Source of the DNA: Paeniglutamicibacter gangotriensis Lz1y
Lineage (GTDB): Bacteria > Actinomycetota > Actinomycetes > Actinomycetales > Micrococcaceae
Reading direction: 5' to 3'
DNA: 58,933 nt
Assembly (NCBI RefSeq): GCF_000348945.1
Contig: NZ_AOCK01000015.1
Location: 1 to 58,933 of the forward strand
In this document: piece after piece, positions 53,506 through 58,933 of the stretch
Position numbering within the stretch: position 1 is the first letter of the stretch
How the letters are laid out: every line of letters begins with the position of its first letter
Program-made: the position numbers and the translations under genes
The notes under the pieces: generated by a model
Databases searched by the model: none
Told to the model about the DNA's origin: nothing
What the model saw: the letters and a program-made list of their open reading frames with translations, nothing else

Positions 53506-53689
53506 GTCGATGGGTATACCGGCTCTACGGAATTGAGCGTGGTGTGCCTGCTTTGAGACCGTAATCTGGGGAGCTGCTTTCGGGGCGTTCGGCGTGCCGT
53601 TACCCGGATATGCGTCAGGGCCTTCTTGAATGGTTATCGACCAAGAGAACCGCAAGAAAGACCCTGACAGTGAACCATTCTAGCTCTGC

Positions 53690-53972
53690 TTGCGTGCTGC
53701 CCGCAGCATCGAGCAAACCCGAGGAACCTTTCCACCTGGACGTGGACGCGAATCCGATGGCCAACTCTGCGGGACCGGGCCGTGGTGCGACCGGGCCGAC
53801 GCCCTCCTGGGCATCGAAGGCCTGCACGTGCTCGAGGTGGACCGCCGGGATCCTGCCCGGCTCGTCGTGGCCGTGGAAACCCCCGAACGCACCGCATGGT
53901 GCCGCGGATGCGGCACCCAGGCCAGGTCCCACGCCCGGCGCAGCGTGCCCACCACGACATCCCCGCCCGGTA
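53690..53972 (+). pseudogene. ISL3-type transposase N-terminal remnant
   Basis: The frame holds LCGTGPWCDRADALLGIEGL, HVLEVDRRDPARLVVAVETP and ERTAWCRGCGTQARSHARRS. That is the ISL3 start: an LLGIEGxHV motif, a beta hairpin and the first CxxC of the zinc-binding domain. It breaks off after about 80 residues; the DDE domain is absent. Confidence 0.7.
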
Positions 53973-54152
53973 ATCGACCCCACCGTCACGGGCTTCCTGG
54001 GCATCACCCTGGATCCGATGCCGACCAAACGCGAAACCCGAGCGGTGGCCGAACTTTGCCAGAGCCTCACCGAAACCGAAACCCGCTACCCGGGTACCGA
54101 ACTCATCCTGCGATTCGGCATTAAGGAACGACTGGGAGTCGACCCGAATTAA
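53960..54152 (+). pseudogene. transposase-like protein, C-terminal remnant
   Basis: Reads VIDPTVTGFLGITLDPMPTK, RETRAVAELCQSLTETETRY and PGTELILRFGIKERLGVDPN before TAA. By memory this resembles the C-terminal end of the same transposase group as the fragment at 53218-53505. No start codon of its own. Assignment is tentative. Confidence 0.45.
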
Positions 54153-54329
54153 CCTGGCTGAGACCGCCCATGTTCAGACCCCTGGAACCAGCAGGCCGAC
54201 GGCACCCGATCAAGAATCGGGGCTGCCGGATAAGCTGAGGGACCATGAACCAAATGTGCAGACTGCACATAGATTCAAACCCCATTATTGAGCGCCATCG
54301 GGTACTCCGAAGGAGCCTGCGGTAAATGC

Positions 54330-55952
54330 CTAGGCTAAAGCATCTGAGAGGAGTTTGCTGTTGGCGGGTAAATCAACGAAGTATTCAGACATGAAGGCCT
54401 CTAAAGTCCACGTTCCTTCCGGATGTGAAATTTTCGGTTTACACCAAATATAGGTAATTTTTGCCTTCAGGAGAGATCCGATTAGATATTCGTTAATCGC
54501 ATCATAAGATTCCGATCCAATCACAATCACTTTTTTTGGCTCAAGAGTGAACATTAGACTAAACATGCCACTTCCGGCATATCCTGCGATTGTCGAGGCA
54601 TTGTTAAACAAAGAAACTTGCTCTGATACCGAATAGTCTTCCGGATATATTATCTTAAAACCTTGGCTATTGAAGAAATCTTCAACTTCGTCTGAGTTCG
54701 AACAACCTCGACCGATTTCTGGTCTTCGACTAACGAATATTTTGTCATACTTAGTCATAGGACAATAAAGATTTCGCCCTATATCATTCCATACTTCCTT
54801 CAGATTCGGATGGACGAACTTTGGATTGCTGAACATTGGCGTCGCGCCAATCAATCTTTCCACCAAAGTAGGTTGATGGATTATTTCGACATCTTTTCGT
54901 TCGACTCCCGCTGCGGCTAATATTTCATATTGCCAGTTGTAAAGGTCGCCTTGTTTTCCATCAAAAGATATGAGCGCCTTTAGCTCTGGAAAGCGTACTT
55001 TCGCTAGCTTCCAACCCCATATTCGAGCTACTATCTCGCTCGTAAAGTGTCCAAAATGTCCAGGGACTTCACTGTCCAAGGCAAAATAAGTACCTTCTTT
55101 GCACACGGCAGTTGCACCCGGGTCTTCAGCGAACCACTGACCGGCCTCCAGTATCGTGCGACTACGTAGACGATGAGCCTTTATCTGTCGGAAACTATCT
55201 GGAAGAACGACACCGTCTTTCCAGTAGACCTGCCCCGGACCGCAAACGACAGAGTGATAGGATCTCAGACTTAATGACGGATATTCAATTTTACGAAGAA
55301 ACCTTTTAGACAAAGACACATTATTGGTTATAAGATCGGCTTCGGATTCGAATGTTCCGCCCTCAATAACTTCAAGGACACTTACGTCCGTTCCGAATCT
55401 TGGTCCATCAAATATATAGTTGGCATCGCTATCTCGGATTTTATAAAGATGGTTGCCAGATTTTTTCACAACCCAACAATCGTCGTGGAGTGATATGGAT
55501 TTAAACGATTTGGATATACCAATCTCGTCATTAAAAAAACCAATATTTCGGTTCCGACTGGCGATATTTAGCCTTAGTGTGGCGGCTAGGTAATGAGCCG
55601 CGGTCTCACGATTCCCGGGAATGACAGACTCCGTGTTTCCCAAGATATAGTGACCGCCATCGTTCAAGTGAAAGAAAAGATTCTTGAACGTGGAGCGATC
55701 CGTAGTGAAGTCGACTATTGCTTGAGCCTTCCCTCGGTTCGCCAAGATGTGATGCATTTCCCTGATTGACTCCGCAGTAGCATGCCAGATATTGCTCGCC
55801 ACTTGCCGAATCTCGGTTTTATCACTTGTCCTGAGGATTATGATTTCCGTGGCCGGCCATCGATGACCAATGACGTTGGCCATCGAGTCTGCGTCTGGTA
55901 CGCCTACGATAACCACTCTGGACAAGTTTCCATTTGGTAATAAATCGATCAC
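54330..55952 (-). CDS. glycosyltransferase family 61 protein
   Basis: 540 residues, clearly AT-richer than the rest of the window. The C-terminal half carries GT61 (DUF563) features: DSEVPGHFGHFTSEIVARIW, TKYDKIFVSRRPEIGRGCSN, EVEDFFNSQGFKIIYPEDYS, VSEQVSLFNNASTIAGYAGS and GMFSLMFTLEPKKVIVIG. The N-terminal half has a Rossmann-like part (VVIVGVPDADSMANVIGHRW) and no signal peptide. It probably transfers a pentose or hexosamine to a surface glycan. It is flanked by transposase remnants on both sides, and base composition suggests it was imported. Stop and start look intact. Confidence 0.85.
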   Translation of the reverse strand: MIDLLPNGNLSRVVIVGVPDADSMANVIGHRWPATEIIILRTSDKTEIRQVASNIWHATAESIREMHHILANRGKAQAIVDFTTDRSTFKNLFFHLNDGGHYILGNTESVIPGNRETAAHYLAATLRLNIASRNRNIGFFNDEIGISKSFKSISLHDDCWVVKKSGNHLYKIRDSDANYIFDGPRFGTDVSVLEVIEGGTFESEADLITNNVSLSKRFLRKIEYPSLSLRSYHSVVCGPGQVYWKDGVVLPDSFRQIKAHRLRSRTILEAGQWFAEDPGATAVCKEGTYFALDSEVPGHFGHFTSEIVARIWGWKLAKVRFPELKALISFDGKQGDLYNWQYEILAAAGVERKDVEIIHQPTLVERLIGATPMFSNPKFVHPNLKEVWNDIGRNLYCPMTKYDKIFVSRRPEIGRGCSNSDEVEDFFNSQGFKIIYPEDYSVSEQVSLFNNASTIAGYAGSGMFSLMFTLEPKKVIVIGSESYDAINEYLIGSLLKAKITYIWCKPKISHPEGTWTLEAFMSEYFVDLPANSKLLSDALA

Positions 55953-56339
55953 CGGTCCAGCTTATCGGATGACGCGCAGTTTCGCGTTTCACCCAGTTCG
56001 GATTAGCGTGGCCTGACGTCTGGAATATATGTCCGGTACCCTTCTGTGGCTACTCGATTCCTACACCACAACGGTGATTCTGAGGTCACCCAAGAAGTCC
56101 AAGACTGTCGGTTGAGGAACCCTGAGCCGGCTCCTTGACAGAGTGCAGATGACCACCGAGCGGTTAGGTTGCTTCAAGTTGAATCGGTGAATTCGTCTCT
56201 TGGTTAGAATGTTCTGGGCTCTCCACTCTGACAGACTCGGTTCTCCAGGGCCTGCGGATAGCCGAGCGATCCGGGCTCGGCGGATGACCAGTGGCATGCG
56301 ACTGCAGTGGTGAAATATCGAGGGACCGCTGGTGCTGGA
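55953..56339. other. no gene seen; tail of decayed IS1595 element
   Basis: No supported coding frame. Part of it is probably the run-out of the IS1595-type pseudogene and its lost right end. It also must hold the promoter of the GT61 gene, which I cannot define. Confidence 0.35.
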
Positions 56340-57240
56340 CAAGCTTCCGATAGCGGACTGGATCATGCTCGACGGTAAATTCCAGAACGCGCGAGAACAG
56401 GAGCCCGGCTGCGGGAAGTCCGGCGATTGAACCGAAACACGATTTCGTTCAGATAGCTGACAAGGTGCGCCGGCTCGACCGCTCCCTGATGCGTGCCAAG
56501 CAGCCACCGCTTGACCCGCTCGCGTCGACCCGATGGACGCAGGGCAGGAGGCCACCGGGGTATTCACCGCATACCGTTGCCGCATGCTGGCTGCGGCGGA
56601 CCTGAACGTGTCCCATACTCCCGATGCCCAGGTATCCGGTCCAACCGTCGGTGATCACCGTGGCCCCGGATTCGACACGGGCCGTGATGAAGTGGCGAAG
56701 AGTCCGTGCCGATGCATCCTCGATCATTGCCATCGGGCATCGACCAGCCCCCTTCGGTGGTGTCACCTCGACCGCGACACACACCAGTGACTTCCCTCGG
56801 GCGCGCCCGCCGGTCAGGACCGGCTCCATGCCGCCGATGAACGTCTCATCATCCTCGACGGTGCCCGACAGCAGGTCCCACCCGGGAGGGTCCAGGGCCT
56901 GCCTCAGCCGGTGCAGCATCGCCCAAGAGGTTTGGTAGGAGCCGATCCCGGTTCCCGCTGCACGGCCAGCGCTGAGACACCGTTCTTCGCCGTCGCGAAT
57001 TCCCAGCAGACACGGAACCAGAGTGTCAACGGCGTCCGTGTCTTGTCGAAAATGGTTCCGGCGGTCACGGAGCAGCAGTTCTAGCATGTCATGCACCGAA
57101 AGCGTCCATCGCACAGGCGCCAGCCACCTAAATTCGAGCATCTCAGGCACACGAATCCCTCGGGCCAGCCGCACATTCCAGGTAGTCCCGGCAGTCTTCC
57201 TCCGAACTGAACCACGATTGGAACTATCCCCAATGCCGTG
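56340..57240 (-). pseudogene. IS1595-type transposase, frameshifted
   Basis: Pieces in several frames give nearly a whole IS1595 transposase: the zinc ribbon WPEGFVCLRCSNLGGWRL, CDGRFRCMTC, TAG (57083-57081), NCCSVTAGTIFDKTRTPLTL, WFRVCWEFATAKNGVSALAV. A frame shift follows, then GIGSYQTSWAMLHRLRQALD, LSGTVEDDETFIGG (first acids), ASARTLRHFITARVESGATV and ITDGWTGYLGIG. A second shift precedes RERVKRWLLGTHQGAVEPAH and LVSYLNEIVFRFNRRTSRSR, and a third shift leads to FSRVLEFTVEHDPVRYR. Inverted repeats not found. Confidence 0.85.
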
Positions 57241-57384
57241 AAGTTAAGCTTCCGCCGTCGACGTCAAGCCCTTGTCGGCGGTTGGCAATCGGTGGCTTAT
57301 GGCGTGTTGGGAAGCGGCAAGGCCCTGGACACGGGAGTTTGTCTTAAAATGTGAGACGGGTCCCGAAATGTGATGTCTCAGGAG

Positions 57385-57405
57385 ATCGGTGACAGTTCTG
57401 CCTCA
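57385..57405 (+). repeat. left terminal inverted repeat of IS481-type element
   Basis: Starts ATCGGTGACAGTTCTGCC and matches 58909-58929 in reverse complement over all 21 positions. Confidence 0.85.
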
Positions 57406-57428
57406 GGACACCGGTGACGGTTGATGTA

Positions 57429-58814
57429 TCAGGACTTCGGTGACAGTTGCCCGAGGTTCTGGTCCTTGCCAAAGACCGGGCGGGACTTGGAGATGCCGAC
57501 GTAGGCCGTGCCTTTCGGCGGCCAGGCATAATCGGCAACGACTTCCCCTTCGGTGTTGGCGAAGATGACGCCGTCCTCATCCCAGCTCGCGATGACGGTT
57601 CGTCCGCTCATCGATGCGGTCAGGGAGAATATGGTTCGTCCGATGTTGACGACACCGTTGGAATAGGCCTTCAGCTTCCGGCTCCCGGCGCCGGAGGGAT
57701 GGATGATGCTGCCGGTGACCCTCTCCAGGCCAACGGCCGCCAGAGCGTCTCCTTCCACCGTGCCGGTGTCGGAAACGGGGGCTTCATGTTCCACCGCTGC
57801 CTTCAGGTGTTGGGCAACGCCGAAGGTTCTGGCTTCGGGTGGAGTGGCCTCCGGAGGGATCGGGCTGGGCCTGGGTTCCTCGGCCACGGCCGTGGCATCC
57901 CACGACTGCTGCGGGGTGATGCGCCCGGGCAGTCCCTGGTGCGGACGCTCGGTGTTGTAGATGTGGTCGAATTGGTCAACCTGGGCCTGGAGCTCGGAGT
58001 GGGATTGGGCCAGGGGCTGCTTGTCCAGCCAGCGAAACAGGGTCTGGTGGAAGCGCTCGTTCTTCCCCTGGGTGGTCGGTTTGTACGGCTTACCGGTGAT
58101 CGCTTTGACCCCGAGCGAGGTCACGTAGGCGACCAGCTGCCCTTCGACCCCGCGGCGCGAGGGGTTCAGCGCAGCGCCGTTGTCCGTGAGCAACCTTTGC
58201 GGCACCCCGCGGGCAGCGATGCCCTTTTTCACGACAGCGATGGCCGCCTCACTGGTCTCCCCGGAGGCCACGTGGGTGGCGACGGCCAGTCGCGAGTGGT
58301 CATCCTCCAACTGGAAGATCACGCACTTGCGTCCTCCGGCGAGCACGTACTCGGTGGCGTCCAGCTGCCAGCAGGCATTCGGTGCAGGGTAGACGAACCT
58401 GCGGTACGCGGCCCGGGGTTTCTTGTTCGGTTCGGAGCGTGCCACGTTTCGTTCGCGGAAGATCCGCGCCAGCGAGGCCACGGAGGGGGCCTGCATCCCC
58501 AGGGAGAGCATCTTGTCGTGCACGCTGATCGGCCCGTGGTCCAGCCCGGAGGACTCCAGTGCGGCCCGGACCTTCAGCGACTCGTCCTTGAGGTCCTCGG
58601 TGAGTTTCGTGGGTGAGGTTTTCGGGCGGCGGGAGCGTGGCTCCAGGGCCGCGGTCTGGCCCTCGTCCCGTGCCCGTGCCCGGATCGCGTAGAACGTCTT
58701 GCGGGTGATCTCGTGCTCGGCGCAGAACGTACTCACGGATCCACGTGGCGCGTCATCGGGCCACTGGGCGATCGCCAGGCGGATACGGGCATTGACAGGC
58801 TCATTCTTATTCAC
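57429..58814 (-). CDS. IS481-type DDE transposase with C-terminal extension
   Basis: 461 residues. N-terminal helix-turn-helix region with FCAEHEITRKTFYAIRARA and an Arg/Pro/Lys linker. rve core with catalytic residues visible: ACWQLDATEYVLAGGRKCVI (Asp), PQRLLTDNGAALNPSRRGVE (Asp), and TTQGKNERFHQTLFRWLDKQ (Glu). The integrase-like QFDHIYNTERPHQGLPGRIT box follows. The last 110 residues form a beta-rich tail (SGRTVIASWDEDGVIFANTE, PKGTAYVGISKSRPVF), longer than in short IS481 enzymes. All catalytic residues are present, so the element may be active. Confidence 0.92.
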   Translation of the reverse strand: MNKNEPVNARIRLAIAQWPDDAPRGSVSTFCAEHEITRKTFYAIRARARDEGQTAALEPRSRRPKTSPTKLTEDLKDESLKVRAALESSGLDHGPISVHDKMLSLGMQAPSVASLARIFRERNVARSEPNKKPRAAYRRFVYPAPNACWQLDATEYVLAGGRKCVIFQLEDDHSRLAVATHVASGETSEAAIAVVKKGIAARGVPQRLLTDNGAALNPSRRGVEGQLVAYVTSLGVKAITGKPYKPTTQGKNERFHQTLFRWLDKQPLAQSHSELQAQVDQFDHIYNTERPHQGLPGRITPQQSWDATAVAEEPRPSPIPPEATPPEARTFGVAQHLKAAVEHEAPVSDTGTVEGDALAAVGLERVTGSIIHPSGAGSRKLKAYSNGVVNIGRTIFSLTASMSGRTVIASWDEDGVIFANTEGEVVADYAWPPKGTAYVGISKSRPVFGKDQNLGQLSPKS

Positions 58815-58908
58815 CCGTCATTCTTCATGCCCGTACACTGCCGGTCAAAGCCGCATTAACCGCAGGGAAGTGTCACCACCAAAACCCCCGGAAGTGTCAC
58901 CGATGTGT

Positions 58909-58929
58909 TGAGGCAGAACTGTCACCGAT
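58909..58929 (-). repeat. right terminal inverted repeat of IS481-type element
   Basis: Reverse complement of the repeat at 57385-57405, identical over 21 bases. A further GGTGACA box on the minus strand at about 58894-58903 repeats the motif inward. Confidence 0.85.
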
Positions 58930-58933
58930 GTCG

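Larger units (their letters stand above)
57385..58929 (-). mobile_element. IS481-type insertion sequence, apparently complete
   Basis: Inverted repeats at 57385-57405 and 58909-58929 are identical over 21 bases and contain GGTGACAGTTCTGCC. Inside the left end GGTGACAGTT or GGTGACGGTT recurs about every 25-26 bases (57388, 57412, 57438). The right end carries similar GGTGACA boxes, so each end is an array of transposase-binding sites. The window stops 4 bases after the right repeat, so target duplication cannot be judged. Confidence 0.8.

Noticed and set aside
53610-54152. Single 180-residue gene across this stretch
   Set aside because: Its first part is in the wrong frame for the ISL3 segment; only the last 60 residues look like protein, so it is split into two remnants.

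Overview
The window looks like chromosome of a high-GC actinobacterium of the Micrococcaceae, Arthrobacter in the broad sense. Support: GTG and TTG starts, HspR and GlnR type regulation, GAF-ANTAR regulators, DUF4193 and DUF6457 proteins, a fused OleB-OleC, and the yceD-rpmF-rnc-mutM-smc-ftsY series. This assignment is inference from gene content; no rRNA or tRNA gene was recognised in the window.

From 1 to about 20.3 kb is an accessory, partly decayed stress region. It holds an ice-binding-like pseudogene, an hsp20/J-domain operon with a divergent HspR-type regulator, a serine recombinase remnant, manganese catalases, a run of GAF-ANTAR regulators, an FdhF/YdeP-type molybdopterin oxidoreductase with a DUF6457 gene, a PRC-barrel/DUF2382 protein, a YbdK-type ligase and a DUF4193 protein. 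Five gene families occur twice here, usually one good and one broken copy. Several otherwise readable genes are cut by an in-frame TAG.

From 20.3 to 44 kb is mostly intact core and conserved chromosome: ffh, a glucose-6-phosphate dehydrogenase, a coupled oleA-oleBC-oleD cluster for long-chain olefins, amtB-glnK behind a GlnR-type site, ftsY, an MFS transporter, a family 2 glycosyltransferase, smc, a serine hydrolase, mutM, rnc, rpmF and yceD.

From 44 to 50.3 kb three minus-strand genes encode a LicD-methyltransferase fusion, a Stealth-family phosphotransferase and a GT2/TagF-like polymerase. They probably build a phosphate-containing cell-wall or capsule polymer. From 50.3 kb to the end is a mobile-element zone: a DUF6431 gene, a complete 1.4-kb IS with unusually long inverted repeats, remnants of ISAs1, ISL3 and IS1595 type transposases, an AT-rich GT61 gene, and an apparently complete IS481-type element at the right edge.

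The clearest working systems are heat-shock control, olefin synthesis, nitrogen uptake, SRP targeting (ffh and ftsY) and wall-polymer synthesis. The most unusual signal is the paired decay, with repeated TAG interruptions, in the stress region.
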